This document shows, in pieces, positions 41,171 to 50,371 of a DNA stretch of 64,000 nucleotides. The position numbers and the translations under genes were made by a program. Within the stretch, counting starts at the first letter, position 1; each line of letters begins with the position of its first letter. The DNA is from JAWAFC01 sp038890815 (GTDB lineage Archaea > Micrarchaeota > Micrarchaeia > Burarchaeales > JACRGF01): contig JAWAFC010000002.1 in NCBI GenBank assembly GCA_038890815.1, positions 87,934 through 151,933 on the forward strand, written 5' to 3'. Under the pieces are notes generated by a model. It did not search any database and was not told the DNA's origin. It was given only the letters and a program-made list of their open reading frames with translations.

Positions 41171-42957
41171 AGTGCGGGCTCGAGATCCATCAGAGGCTTG
41201 ATGTCGGAAAGCTGTTCTGCAGCTGCGCCAGCGAGGCCAGGGGCGAAGCGCGCTGGAGTGTGGTGCGCCGGCTCCATCCCGTGGCCAGCGAGCTTGGCGA
41301 GATCGATGTGGCTGCGCAGTTTGAAGCGCTGCGCGACAGGACATTTTCCTATCAGGTATTCGATGATGCGAGCTGCCTCGTCGAGTTGGATGAGGAGCCC
41401 CCGCACGGCCTGAATCCAAAGGCGCTCGAGGCCGCGCTCGAGATCGCGCTGCTGCTCAAGGCAAGACCCGTCGATGAGGTGCATGTGATGCGAAAGATTG
41501 TCATCGATGGCAGCAACACGAGCGGCTTTCAACGCACGGCCATCGTGGCGCTCAATGGCAGCCTGACCACGAGCGCGGGAACTGTGGGCATCCCAACCAT
41601 CTGCCTCGAGGAAGAGAGCGCCGGCATAGTGGGGGAGAGCGAGGGGAAGGTGAGCTATAGGCTCGACCGCCTCGGCATCCCGCTCATCGAGATCGCAACC
41701 GAGCCCGTGCTCGCCAGCCCCGAGCATGTCAGAGAGGTGGCTGAGAAAATCGGCCTTGTGCTGAGGTCCACGGGCAAGGTGATGCGCGGCATCGGCACCA
41801 TCCGACAGGACATCAATGTGAGCATTGAGGGAGGAGCGCGCGTTGAGATAAAAGGCGCGCAGGAGCTTGCGCTCATCGCACCGCTCGTGGAGAATGAGGT
41901 GAAAAGGCAGCGCGCGCTGCTGACCATACTCGCCGAGGCGAGGGCGAGGTTTGGAGGAAAGGTTGGTTTTGAGGCGAAGGCTGTCGATGTGAGCGCGTTG
42001 TTCGCGGCCACGCAGGCAAAGGTGCTGAGGACTGCGCTCGAGCGCGGCGAGCGCGTGCTGGCACTGCGCCTTCCGAAATTCGCCGGCCTGCTGGGCAGGG
42101 AGATTGGGCCTGGCAGGCGATTCGGCACTGAGCTGGCTGACTATGCCAGGGCGGCCGGAGCCAGAGGCATCATTCACAGCGATGAGGACCTGACGAGGTA
42201 TGGCATCACGCAGGCCGAGAGGGCTGCGCTCGAGCGCGCGCTTTCCTGCACACAGCAGGATGGCTGGGTGCTCGTGGCCTGCACACAGGAGGTTGGGGAG
42301 AGGGCGCTCGCCGAGATCGCCAAAAGGGCAGCCGCTGATTTCATTCCCGAAGAGACAAGGCGTGCCAATCCAGACGGCACGAGCTCGTACATGAGGCCGC
42401 TGCCAGGGCGTGCGCGCATGTATCCCGAGACGGACGTGCAGCCCGTCAGGATAACGGCGGAGATGATTGAAAAAATCTCCAGCAGGCTCCCTAAGCCGCT
42501 TGAGGAGAGACGGGATGAGCTGCTCAAGCTTTTGCCCACCGAGCTCGCCGAGAAGATTTTGCGCTCGCCGAGGCTCAGTCTGTTTGAAAGAGCGGTCGCA
42601 CGGGGATGCGAGCCCGTGTTCGTTGCGGTGACGATTGAGGAAACGCTACGGGCACTCGCCCGCAAGGGTATTGCCGTGGATAGGATCGGTGATGACAGGC
42701 TGGCCGAATTTTTCTCCACCTATGCGCGCGGGGTATTTGCGAAGGCAGCAGCTCCCGACATCCTGGCTTTCCTGGCCCAGCATCCTGACAAGAGCACCAC
42801 CGAGGCAGTGCGCGCGCTCGGGCTGGAGCGCATTACAGGGGATGCGCTGAGGAGGGTTATCGAGAAGGAGGGAAAAGAGCTAGCCGCATTCATGGCCAAA
42901 TACAGGCTGAGGGTTGAGGCGGGCGAGGTGCAGGCAATTTTGAAGAGGAAAAGGTGA
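41167..42957 (+). CDS. gatE: Glutamyl-tRNA(Gln) amidotransferase subunit E
   Basis: 596 residues. KCGLEIHQRLDVGKLFCSC opens the GatB/GatE catalytic cradle; VDGSNTSGFQRT and LEEESAGIV are conserved active-site parts. An insert (FEAKAVDVSALFAATQAKV to DEDLTRYGI) corresponds to the AspRS-type insertion domain that separates GatE from GatB. The C-terminal YqeY-like tail begins near LAEFFSTYARGVF. It phosphorylates and amidates Glu on tRNA-Gln. Confidence 0.96.
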   Translation: MKCGLEIHQRLDVGKLFCSCASEARGEARWSVVRRLHPVASELGEIDVAAQFEALRDRTFSYQVFDDASCLVELDEEPPHGLNPKALEAALEIALLLKARPVDEVHVMRKIVIDGSNTSGFQRTAIVALNGSLTTSAGTVGIPTICLEEESAGIVGESEGKVSYRLDRLGIPLIEIATEPVLASPEHVREVAEKIGLVLRSTGKVMRGIGTIRQDINVSIEGGARVEIKGAQELALIAPLVENEVKRQRALLTILAEARARFGGKVGFEAKAVDVSALFAATQAKVLRTALERGERVLALRLPKFAGLLGREIGPGRRFGTELADYARAAGARGIIHSDEDLTRYGITQAERAALERALSCTQQDGWVLVACTQEVGERALAEIAKRAAADFIPEETRRANPDGTSSYMRPLPGRARMYPETDVQPVRITAEMIEKISSRLPKPLEERRDELLKLLPTELAEKILRSPRLSLFERAVARGCEPVFVAVTIEETLRALARKGIAVDRIGDDRLAEFFSTYARGVFAKAAAPDILAFLAQHPDKSTTEAVRALGLERITGDALRRVIEKEGKELAAFMAKYRLRVEAGEVQAILKRKR

Positions 42958-42961
42958 GCGA

Positions 42962-44428
42962 TTGCACTTTCTGGCGCCCGTTCTGCTCATCGCTGCAGCC
43001 GCCCAAGCGCAGGGCATAGAGGGGTTCGTGTCGGATTTCAGGCTTGCCAATGAGACATTTTCCATCGTTGAGCTACCCGACGCTGGCGGGGTTTATTTTG
43101 TTGGCATAGGCGGACAGCTCGTGGTGGTGGATGGGAGGGGTGGTAGCTACAGTGTAGTGACCGAGCCGAAAGAGATCTTTCCTCTCCTCGTGGCCTACCA
43201 GCAGCACTCCGGGGCGAAGCTGGAGGGGGCATTTCCCACAAAGGGCGAGCTCGAGGATGTGCGCGCGCGCGTGCTGGCTTTCAATGCCTCGCGCCAGCCT
43301 AAGGAAGGCAAGTGCCTGAGGGAGTCGGGGCTTGACAAGTTTCCATGTTATGACAGGCAGAGCTGCTTCAAGGCATGCTATACGCCCCTGTGCAAGCCGC
43401 TCGCGCTCGGCTTCGGCTGGCCTTTTGTTGAGAACCTTTCAAAGTGGAAGAATGCGACCGATGCGCTGGATGCCAATGTCACAGCCTTTTTCGAACTGTA
43501 TGACCCACTCGCCGAGGCGCCCGAGGCGCCGAGCACGCAGGACATTCCGCTGGCCAGGGTGGAAGAGCTGGAGAGCGCGCTTCCCAGGCTCATCGGGCTT
43601 GTCCGCGGGATGGGCGCGGCCGCGGGCGCGATTGCCACTAATCCAATTTTCGATGAGTATGCCTATTCATTTTGCGACCCAATACCATTCGATTGGCAAA
43701 ACTTGCTGGCTGCCCGAAGGATGCTCGAGAACTTCACGGCTCGCCTGCGCCCGCTCGCCGAGCTGGCCCATGCCTCCTACAGCGTAGCAGACGAAGGCAG
43801 GAGGCGCGCGGACATCGCTTTCGAAAGGCAGCAGGCGCGCGTGTGCGCCAACTTCTCAGCGAGAGCGAAGGCCGCGCTCGGCGCGCTGGAAGCATATGCC
43901 GCGGGCGCTGCGCGCGAGGTTGCGTGGGAGGGAAGTGCCGAAAAGCTCGCTGCTGCAAGGAGTGCGGCAGAGGCCGCAAAAGAGAGATGCGAGCAGGAGG
44001 ATTTCCATGCCGCTGCGGCAGCCATAGAGACGTTCGAGCGCGCCCGCCAGGCACTGGAGGAAAATCTGTCTGGCCTGCTCGAGCGGAAAAGAGAGGCCGC
44101 GCATAGGCTGGCCGTGCTGTGGGAAAAATTCGGTGTGCTGGCCGAGCGCGCCAAAAGCGTCGGGCTGAATGCGAGCGCGACCGAGCATGAGCTGCTCACA
44201 GCGAACGCAACGCTTTCGACCCCTCTGAGCGGGCGCGCGCTGGATGCGCTGGTCGCTCGGATGGCTGAGCTGGATGGCGGGCTGGACGCGTTGGGAAGAG
44301 AGGTTGCGCGGAGGGAGGAGGCCGGCCGGACTAAGGCTGTCGCGCTCGGCGCGCTGGCGGTCGTGCTTGTGCTCATCGCCGTGCTGACAGTTTATTACAT
44401 GCGTGTGGTCGCTAGAACCCGCCAATGA
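42962..44428 (+). CDS. Exported single-pass membrane protein with Cys cluster and helical stalk
   Basis: 488 residues, not recognised. The TTG start gives a signal peptide (FLAPVLLIAAAAQAQG). A cysteine group lies near residues 118-142 (KCLRESGLDKFPCYDRQSCF and KACYTPLCKPL). From about 195 on it is a long Ala/Glu/Arg-rich helical region, probably coiled coil. A C-terminal membrane helix (ALGALAVVLVLIAVLTVYYM) leaves a short basic cytoplasmic tail. It would form an outward stalk anchored at its C-terminus. It overlaps the convergent platform gene by 17 bases. Confidence 0.75.
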   Translation: MHFLAPVLLIAAAAQAQGIEGFVSDFRLANETFSIVELPDAGGVYFVGIGGQLVVVDGRGGSYSVVTEPKEIFPLLVAYQQHSGAKLEGAFPTKGELEDVRARVLAFNASRQPKEGKCLRESGLDKFPCYDRQSCFKACYTPLCKPLALGFGWPFVENLSKWKNATDALDANVTAFFELYDPLAEAPEAPSTQDIPLARVEELESALPRLIGLVRGMGAAAGAIATNPIFDEYAYSFCDPIPFDWQNLLAARRMLENFTARLRPLAELAHASYSVADEGRRRADIAFERQQARVCANFSARAKAALGALEAYAAGAAREVAWEGSAEKLAAARSAAEAAKERCEQEDFHAAAAAIETFERARQALEENLSGLLERKREAAHRLAVLWEKFGVLAERAKSVGLNASATEHELLTANATLSTPLSGRALDALVARMAELDGGLDALGREVARREEAGRTKAVALGALAVVLVLIAVLTVYYMRVVARTRQ

Positions 44429-45584
44429 GCCCAAGCACGCTGGCTATGATGTTGCGGATGAGCACAAAGGTGATCACAGAGCCTGTCGCGATGGGAATGA
44501 AGTACTTCACACCGTATAGCAGTTTGCCCTCGCTTATCACACCGATGAGTATGCTGACGAGAAAGGCTGTGACCACGAGCAGGAGGTAGGAGGTCTGAGT
44601 GACAAACTCGGGCGTGAGCGTCAGGGCGCCGGTGAAGAAGGCCACTCCCACCTCGCCCGCAAAGGTCGCGCCCCTCTGCTGCTCCTGTATTTTGGAGAAG
44701 GTGCTGAGAAACTGTGAGGAAATGGCAAAGAGCAGGGGGATGCCAACGACCACGACAAAGACGAGGAAAATTGTGTAGGTCTTTGTGCTGACAACCAGCT
44801 CGTTGCGCAGCTCCTGCGTCTCGCGGATTTCCTCGGCGCTGCTCTCGAGAATGCGCGCGAGATGCCCACCACTGCGCATGCCCTTTTCAAAAAACGCGAC
44901 GGTCTTCCTCAACAGCTCGGACCGCACGTAGCGCGGGATTTCGGCGAATGCGACCGTCAGGCTCTCCGTTCCCATGGCCTTGGCCGCGACAACCTTTATG
45001 ACATCCTCGAGCGGGCCGAACTCGGGCCTCGCCGAAAGCTGGAATGCCGTAAAGGGCGTCATGCCCGCGCGCATGTTTGCTGCCACCATGAGCAAAAAGT
45101 CTGGTAGCGCGCGCTCGACCCTTTTTGTGCGGTCATCGATGATGTAATAGAGATGGAGGTAGTAGAGGAACAGGATGCCCGCGAAAACGACGCCACCGAG
45201 AGCCAGCGATAGCACGAGCATCTGAATGTACTCGCTCAGCGTGCCGATGACCACAATGCCCAAATACACGCCGAGCGTCCAGGGAAGGAGAAAGGCGAAA
45301 ACGCCAAAAAGAAAGGCAACGAGCAGGCGTGAGCCAAGCCACACATCAACATCGGTTGTGATGCCGGCATAGTCTAGCCAGGCCTGCACTCTCTGCTGAT
45401 AGCTTGCCTTGACAAAACGCGCCATCCCCTTGTATACATTGAACACGCGCCTGCGCAGGCCCGCAGCAATTCCCTCACGCCGTGCGGCAGGCACAGGTGT
45501 GGCTTTTGTTTCTGGCTGCGGGGAAGGCGGAGGCGCGGTCTTTTTTTCCTCGCTCTTTGCCATAGGCTTTGGGGTTTTCCTCAA
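44412..45584 (-). CDS. Type II secretion/type IV pilus platform protein (GspF/TadC-like), left operon
   Basis: 390 residues from TTG 45584 (or ATG 45563). A Pro/Lys-rich N-terminus (PKPMAKSEEKKTAPPP) precedes membrane segments (LLVAFLFGVFAFLLPW, VLSLALGGVVFAGILFLYYL) and the T2SSF domain DFLLMVAANMRAGMTPFTAF with AMGTESLTVAFAEIP. It matches the second platform protein of the right operon (60529-61554): both have a MRAGMT helix and end with several membrane segments. It should anchor the ATPase and carry pilins. It overlaps the preceding platform gene by 4 bases. Confidence 0.9.
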   Translation of the reverse strand: MRKTPKPMAKSEEKKTAPPPSPQPETKATPVPAARREGIAAGLRRRVFNVYKGMARFVKASYQQRVQAWLDYAGITTDVDVWLGSRLLVAFLFGVFAFLLPWTLGVYLGIVVIGTLSEYIQMLVLSLALGGVVFAGILFLYYLHLYYIIDDRTKRVERALPDFLLMVAANMRAGMTPFTAFQLSARPEFGPLEDVIKVVAAKAMGTESLTVAFAEIPRYVRSELLRKTVAFFEKGMRSGGHLARILESSAEEIRETQELRNELVVSTKTYTIFLVFVVVVGIPLLFAISSQFLSTFSKIQEQQRGATFAGEVGVAFFTGALTLTPEFVTQTSYLLLVVTAFLVSILIGVISEGKLLYGVKYFIPIATGSVITFVLIRNIIASVLGLIGGF

Positions 45585-46471
45585 CTCGAATACACCTCCG
45601 GCCTTGAGGAGTGTATCGCGCCAATGAGCGAGAGCTGTACGACAAAGGAAACGACAGCCACACCCACAAAAAGCTCCGGCGTGATGTTGAGCGAGGAGAA
45701 TGCGCTGAGCAGCGCGAGCATGGTCACCCCAATGCTTGGGATGACTGCAGCAAAAAGCAGGTAGATGAGGATGAGGAAATTCAGCTCGGATGAATAGCTA
45801 CGGATGGCCTGGCGCTGGCGCGCTACCAGGATGTCGAGTATAGAGCGGAGCGCGCCCGCCACGCTGGCGCCCGACTGCATGGCGGTGATGAGCTGCCATA
45901 TGCTACGCTTAAAGTATTCGCTCTGGGTGCGCAGCGCGAGCTTTTCGAGCGCGGCCCTCTCGCTCTCGCCCGCACTTATCTGTCGCACTGCGATCTGAAA
46001 CTCGCGCGAGATGTGGCCGTAATCGCTGGCCGCGATGTTCTGCATTGCATTGTACAGCGATATGCCGCTCCTGACCTGAATGAGCATATCCTTGAGCGCA
46101 AACAGCAAGTCCTTGTCAATGCTCTCGGCAATCTTGCGTGCCAGTATGCCCGGGTAGAAAATGTGGAGGAGGAAGAAGATGGCCGTAAAAGCCACAAATA
46201 GCCCGCCGCCCACTGCGCCGGCCGTGCCCATCTTGCCCTCTGTCCGAACATACATTATGGCAAACCCGATGAGGAAAAAAATGAATCCCCATCCAAGGGC
46301 CGAGAGCAGCGCTGCGACGCAGTATTTCTCGGGCTCGATGGTCAGTCCGGCATTGCGCAGGTCGTAGCGCACGCCAGGGAATATCCCCAGAAGCCGCTTT
46401 CCAATTCCCACAAAGCGTCTGGATAGTCTCTCGCTGCTCTCAATTGAGATCAGCATAAATGGAAGGCGCAT
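45581..46471 (-). CDS. Type II secretion/type IV pilus platform protein (GspF-like), left operon
   Basis: 296 residues. The T2SSF domain is in LLFALKDMLIQVRSGISLYN, MQNIAASDYGHIS and FQIAVRQISAGESERAALE. Membrane segments are at AALLSALGWGFIFFLIGFAI, in GGLFVAFTAIFFLLHIFY and near the end. The equivalent in the right operon is 59655-60527, which has LRQILIELKSGVTLFQAM. Two successive platform proteins per operon is a common archaeal pilus arrangement. It lies between the ATPase (25 bases upstream) and the second platform gene. Confidence 0.9.
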   Translation of the reverse strand: MRLPFMLISIESSERLSRRFVGIGKRLLGIFPGVRYDLRNAGLTIEPEKYCVAALLSALGWGFIFFLIGFAIMYVRTEGKMGTAGAVGGGLFVAFTAIFFLLHIFYPGILARKIAESIDKDLLFALKDMLIQVRSGISLYNAMQNIAASDYGHISREFQIAVRQISAGESERAALEKLALRTQSEYFKRSIWQLITAMQSGASVAGALRSILDILVARQRQAIRSYSSELNFLILIYLLFAAVIPSIGVTMLALLSAFSSLNITPELFVGVAVVSFVVQLSLIGAIHSSRPEVYSS

Positions 46472-46496
46472 GCTTCATCCCAACAGCGAGGCGCCA

Positions 46497-48227
46497 TCAC
46501 AACACCTTGGATGGAGGGGTGCCGGCCTCAGCAGCCTTGAGGATGGCTGCTGGGTCGGCATAGTAGGCCCGCATGACGGCACCCACATCGTTTATGTTCT
46601 CCAGCTTATTTGCCAGCATCCACTTGAGTATGGTGGCCCTCGCTCGTTGGTCCTCAACGATCTCGGACTGTGTCATGCCAGTGTGCAAGTTGAGCTCCTC
46701 GTAAAGGCGATGTGGCTCCTTGACTTTTTCGAAGTCATCGCGGCGCGCGCGCCAGGCGAAGAGGCGGTGCAACGCCAGCCCGCGCTCCTCAGCGCCCGGC
46801 ACAATTTCGCATATCTCGAGCGTCTTGCGGATATTCCGGCGCCTGTCCCTGTATTGAATGACGAGAAGGTTGAGCGCCTCAACCTCAAGCGTTGGAATGG
46901 CAATGGGGGGCTCGGTGAGGCGGCGGATGACCTGCGTGCCCGTATCGGCATGAATGGTTGAGTACACGGCATGGCCCGTGTGCATGGCCTCAAACAGCAC
47001 CTCTGCCTCCTCCCGCCGTCTGATCTCCCCCAGCACGATGCGATCGGGCCTCATGCGCAAGCTGCTCACCATGAGGTCGAGCATGGTGACCTCGCCGAGC
47101 CCTTCGGGGTTGGGCAGACGCGTGACCAGAGGGATCCAATTCCACTCGAAGGCGGGCAGCTGTAGCTCGCGCGTGTCCTCGATGGTGATGACGCGCTGGA
47201 ATGGCGGGATGAGCGCGCACAGGCTGTTCAGCGTGCTCGTCTTGCCGCTCGCCGTGCCTCCGGCGATGAGGATCGACATCTCGTAGTGTATGGCCTGCCA
47301 CAGCAGCGCGGCCATCTCCACGCTCATCGTGTGCAGCTCGGGCGAGATGAAGTTGATGATGGTCCAAGGATTGCGCGCAAAACGCCGTATCGTTATCGTA
47401 TTTCCCTGTGTTGAGATTGGATACAGCGTTGCGGCAACACGGTCGCCCGATAGCAGGTGGGCGTTGAGGATGGGCTCGAGGGAGGAAATCTGCCTGCCCA
47501 CCTTCCGCCCTATCTGGGCGCTGTAGTTGGCGATGTCCTCCTCGCTCGCGGGGAAAACGTTCGACTTCATCCAGCCATACTTGCGATGGTATACAGCGAT
47601 GGGCGTGCGCGCGTTGTTTATGGCGATCTCCTCTATCCAATCATCAGCCATCATGACTTCTATATCGCCGAGCCCGTACATCTCATGCAGCAGCACGCCG
47701 CGCAACACATCGGCACCCTCTCCGAGCGGCTCGAGCTTGGTGCTTGCGGCCGCAAGAAACTTGTCACGCATTGCCTTCGCTCTCTCGAGGTCGGTAACCT
47801 GTTGAACCTCGACAGGGACTTCCTTGGCTATGACATCCTTGAGGTAGTCGAGGTAGAGCTGGGTGTATGGGCCGAGCTGGGGCAGCTCGAGGCGGTAGGC
47901 AGCGTGCTTTTCGCTCTCGCTGTAGAATATCCTCACCGTGGCTGGCACGCCATCGGCCAAAATGTCGTAGCGCTCCAGCTCCTTTTCGGTCAGCTCCGGT
48001 AGCGGCGCGGGCATGGGAAGCGATTTTTTGAAAATGAGCGAAGGCTTCTGGATGATGTTGATGGGATAGCTTATCTCGAGCACGCCATGTCGCTCAAGCA
48101 CCCTCGCCACGTGCTCGATGCCCTCCGCGCTCCAGGCGAGGCGGCGGGCGAGGGAGTCCAGGCTGGCGCGCTTCTCCTTTTCCAGGATCTCCATCATGCG
48201 GTCAATTTTCGTCAGTATGACTGCCAT
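46497..48227 (-). CDS. Pilus assembly ATPase with fused N-terminal winged helix, left operon
   Basis: 576 residues. Residues 1-65 form a winged-helix-like unit (KIDRMMEILEKEKRASLDSL and ARVLERHGVLEISYP). The GspE N-domain then begins near ADGVPATVRIFYS. The motor has Walker A AGGTASGKTSTLN near 319, an Asp box ITIEDTRELQLP, Walker B DRIVLGEIRRREEAE and the His box YSTIHADTGTQ. It powers pilin insertion or extraction. The right-arm paralog (58143-59651) lacks the N-terminal unit, which there is a separate gene (57410-58141). Confidence 0.95.
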   Translation of the reverse strand: MAVILTKIDRMMEILEKEKRASLDSLARRLAWSAEGIEHVARVLERHGVLEISYPINIIQKPSLIFKKSLPMPAPLPELTEKELERYDILADGVPATVRIFYSESEKHAAYRLELPQLGPYTQLYLDYLKDVIAKEVPVEVQQVTDLERAKAMRDKFLAAASTKLEPLGEGADVLRGVLLHEMYGLGDIEVMMADDWIEEIAINNARTPIAVYHRKYGWMKSNVFPASEEDIANYSAQIGRKVGRQISSLEPILNAHLLSGDRVAATLYPISTQGNTITIRRFARNPWTIINFISPELHTMSVEMAALLWQAIHYEMSILIAGGTASGKTSTLNSLCALIPPFQRVITIEDTRELQLPAFEWNWIPLVTRLPNPEGLGEVTMLDLMVSSLRMRPDRIVLGEIRRREEAEVLFEAMHTGHAVYSTIHADTGTQVIRRLTEPPIAIPTLEVEALNLLVIQYRDRRRNIRKTLEICEIVPGAEERGLALHRLFAWRARRDDFEKVKEPHRLYEELNLHTGMTQSEIVEDQRARATILKWMLANKLENINDVGAVMRAYYADPAAILKAAEAGTPPSKVL

Positions 48228-48251
48228 CGCAAACCCTTCTCATCCTGCATT

Positions 48252-49109
48252 TTAAGCCTTTCCAATCTCAACCCAGTCGCTGCGCGAGACGTTGCCAGGG
48301 CCCGAATAGTTGAGCCATGCATTCCACCAATAGCGCACCGAAGCCGACACATCGCCCGGTGGCAACGAGGCGAGCACGGCATAGCGTGTGCGCCCGACTA
48401 TGTTCCCGCTCGGATTCACCTCGAGCGCGCCGTTGGTCGTGCCTATTTTCCCTGCCCTTATGGCGAGCGAGCCCCCCTGATAGGCTATGGTGTATACATT
48501 GGATGCATTGCGGTTGAGAGTTACAGTACTTGTGAGAATGCCATTTCTGTCTACGATGCGTAGCGTGACATTCAGGTCCCCAGCTGGGCTGGAGCTCCAG
48601 GGCTCATAGGCCTGCCTATTGGCATCGACGCTCACATTGACCTCATAGGAGGAGGCATTGGTATCGCCCGACAGCGCGGAGAGGATGGCGCTCTTTGAGG
48701 CGCCCGTGTAGGCATAGCGAAACAGGAGGCCGTGTGTGAAAAAAACTTCAGCAGCCCCATCTGCCAGCCTGCTCACATCGAGGCTGAGATTGGAATTGGT
48801 GAGGTTGGAATAGTTTGAGGACAGGAAGGAGGCATAGGCTGTGAAGTCGGCCGCGCTCGGCGGCTCTGCGAAGGAGCCCTGCAGGACAACGCGCAGGGTG
48901 GTGTTGTGCCTGAGCGCGGTGATGTTGTGGCCGAGCAGCGCCGAGAGGTCGGTAGCGACATCATCGAAGACATAACCTGGGGATGGCGCGCTGCGCGTGC
49001 GCGCGAGCCTGGCCTCGGCCGCCGCATTCTCATAACTGAGGAAGAAGACGAATGAGAGTATGACCGAAAACAGCAGGAGGATCGAGATGGAGATGATAAA
49101 GCCTCTCAT
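48252..49109 (-). CDS. Pilin-like protein lacking the acidic N-terminal residue, left operon
   Basis: 285 residues from ATG 49109 (MRGFIISISILLLFSVILSF); a longer open frame upstream lies in the preceding gene. The short basic start plus a hydrophobic helix resembles a prepilin, but no Glu at +5 or Asp at +6 is present. The rest is a large exported beta-rich domain with many sequons (NHT-like NLTNSNLSL, NVSVDANR). It corresponds to 56473-57417 (MRGFLFALTVLIFF) in the right operon. By analogy to GspK it may sit at the pilus tip. Confidence 0.8.
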   Translation of the reverse strand: MRGFIISISILLLFSVILSFVFFLSYENAAAEARLARTRSAPSPGYVFDDVATDLSALLGHNITALRHNTTLRVVLQGSFAEPPSAADFTAYASFLSSNYSNLTNSNLSLDVSRLADGAAEVFFTHGLLFRYAYTGASKSAILSALSGDTNASSYEVNVSVDANRQAYEPWSSSPAGDLNVTLRIVDRNGILTSTVTLNRNASNVYTIAYQGGSLAIRAGKIGTTNGALEVNPSGNIVGRTRYAVLASLPPGDVSASVRYWWNAWLNYSGPGNVSRSDWVEIGKA

Positions 49110-49516
49110 GCCCGCCGCCTCCAGGAAGTCAGCTCGGCGATGTAAAACTCCCTGCCAAAGACAAAGGACCTTTTTGTCACCTGATGGGACTCTTCGGGCT
49201 CCCCACATCCAGGCCGCACAACCACTCTGCGGATTTTCAGATCGCTTGCGCGCAACACGCGCAGCCGGAAGCATGCGCTGTCAGGCGCGGATAGGAAAAC
49301 CTCCGTCACCTCGCTCGCCCCGCCAGCCTCGGGCGTGAGCGCCAGCCTGCCCGTTCTCTCGAGCACTGCAAGCACATCCTCGCTCACCCTTTTCAGCTGC
49401 GCCTCCTCGGAGGCCACGCTCTTTATGTTGCCCGCTATGAGCAGTGAGGTGGCGAGAAAAAAGAATGCCAGCAGCACAGCGAGCACGGCATCGAGAGAGA
49501 TGAGAAAGCCCCTCAT
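49106..49516 (-). CDS. Minor pilin-like protein, left operon
   Basis: 136 residues from ATG 49516 (MRGFLISLDAVLAVLLAFFF); the ATG overlaps the preceding stop. If cleaved after Gly3, Asp is at +6. The hydrophobic helix continues into SLLIAG, followed by an exported domain with two Cys (ACFRLRVLR, VVRPGCGEPEE). It pairs with 56033-56476 (MRALIYMLDALFAVV) in the right operon. A minor pilin role is inferred from signal and position. Confidence 0.82.
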   Translation of the reverse strand: MRGFLISLDAVLAVLLAFFFLATSLLIAGNIKSVASEEAQLKRVSEDVLAVLERTGRLALTPEAGGASEVTEVFLSAPDSACFRLRVLRASDLKIRRVVVRPGCGEPEESHQVTKRSFVFGREFYIAELTSWRRRA

Positions 49517-50001
49517 CGCCACACCTCGAGCTTTAGCTTTGCGGGCGAGGCATTCAGCACGACAGCGCGCTCCACCACAATGCTCTGTATCTCGGGCTCG
49601 GGAGGGAGGCCCGCGGCATACAGCGTCGTGCCATTTGGGGATAGCACAGAAAGCCGCCAGTTCAGGCCCTCAAGCCCCAGCAGCGTCCTGCTCTCGTTAT
49701 AATCCATCGCTCGCAGGCGCGCCAGCTTGGCGGGCTCGAGCACGCCTGGCTGGCCTGCGAGCCCCAGCGCGCGCATTGTCGAGGAGTTCGCCTCAGCCAG
49801 AGCATGCCAGGCCGCAGGCTCGCCCGAAGCCAGCAGTGTGGCTGAGGCCTCGAGCGCTCGTAGCCGCGCGGCGCGCATAGCCTCAAAGGCGCTCGTGCGT
49901 GCTGCGAGGTCGGATAGGGAGAGGAAATACGCTGCCAGCAGGATGAGCAGCGCGCCCGCGCCGATCATCAGGTCAAGCGAAAAGGCCTGTGCTCTAGCCA
50001 A
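49513..50001 (-). CDS. Minor pilin-like protein, left operon
   Basis: 162 residues from TTG 50001 (MARAQAFSLDLMIGAGALLI). The class III-type signal is R-A then Q, with Asp at +6 rather than Glu at +5. The mature part has a long helix and ends with LKLEVWR, like the right-operon equivalent 55563-56036, which ends VMVWQ. It overlaps both neighbours by a few bases. Confidence 0.83.
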   Translation of the reverse strand: MARAQAFSLDLMIGAGALLILLAAYFLSLSDLAARTSAFEAMRAARLRALEASATLLASGEPAAWHALAEANSSTMRALGLAGQPGVLEPAKLARLRAMDYNESRTLLGLEGLNWRLSVLSPNGTTLYAAGLPPEPEIQSIVVERAVVLNASPAKLKLEVWR

Positions 50002-50371
50002 TCACAACGACCCCGTTTTGGTTTGTTATGGTGAGCGAGAACAAGCTCTCGAGCGGTGTGGCATTCGCCAATGAGTTGGTGATAACCGGGAATGAGCCAG
50101 ACTCGCTGCCCCGTGTCACCCTCACCGCGCGCTCCTCAATCGAGATGTTGTACGCCCTGTCGAGCTCGATGTAAAGCCGCGTGCCGTTGCCCGCCAGGAA
50201 GGCCTCATCCACAGCCAGCGCTATGGCCTGCGCGGCATGGCGCGCGCGGATTCTCTCCTGCGTGATTGCGCTGTTCCTCTCTTCGCTGACGTAGATGACA
50301 GCCATGAGGATGAGGAGGGAGAGCGCCAGCGACAGGGTGATGACGAACTCCGCACTCATCTGCGCGCGCAT
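49994..50371 (-). CDS. Class III pilin-like protein, left operon
   Basis: 125 residues from ATG 50371, overlapping the adhesin stop (TGATG). MRAQMSAEFVITLSLALSLL shows Q at +1 and Glu at +5, the archaellin/pilin processing site cut by PibD/FlaK-type peptidases. The exported part is short with sequons (NGT, NIS, NAT) and ends in a beta-rich tail (FSLTITNQNGVVVIG). The equivalent is 55150-55560. Confidence 0.85.
   Translation of the reverse strand: MRAQMSAEFVITLSLALSLLILMAVIYVSEERNSAITQERIRARHAAQAIALAVDEAFLAGNGTRLYIELDRAYNISIEERAVRVTRGSESGSFPVITNSLANATPLESLFSLTITNQNGVVVIG

Noticed and set aside
39245..42177. Several long minus-strand frames opposite elp3, gatD and gatE
   Set aside because: The plus-strand products are complete known enzymes; the antisense translations are low-complexity His/Arg/Leu-rich and have no ribosome sites.
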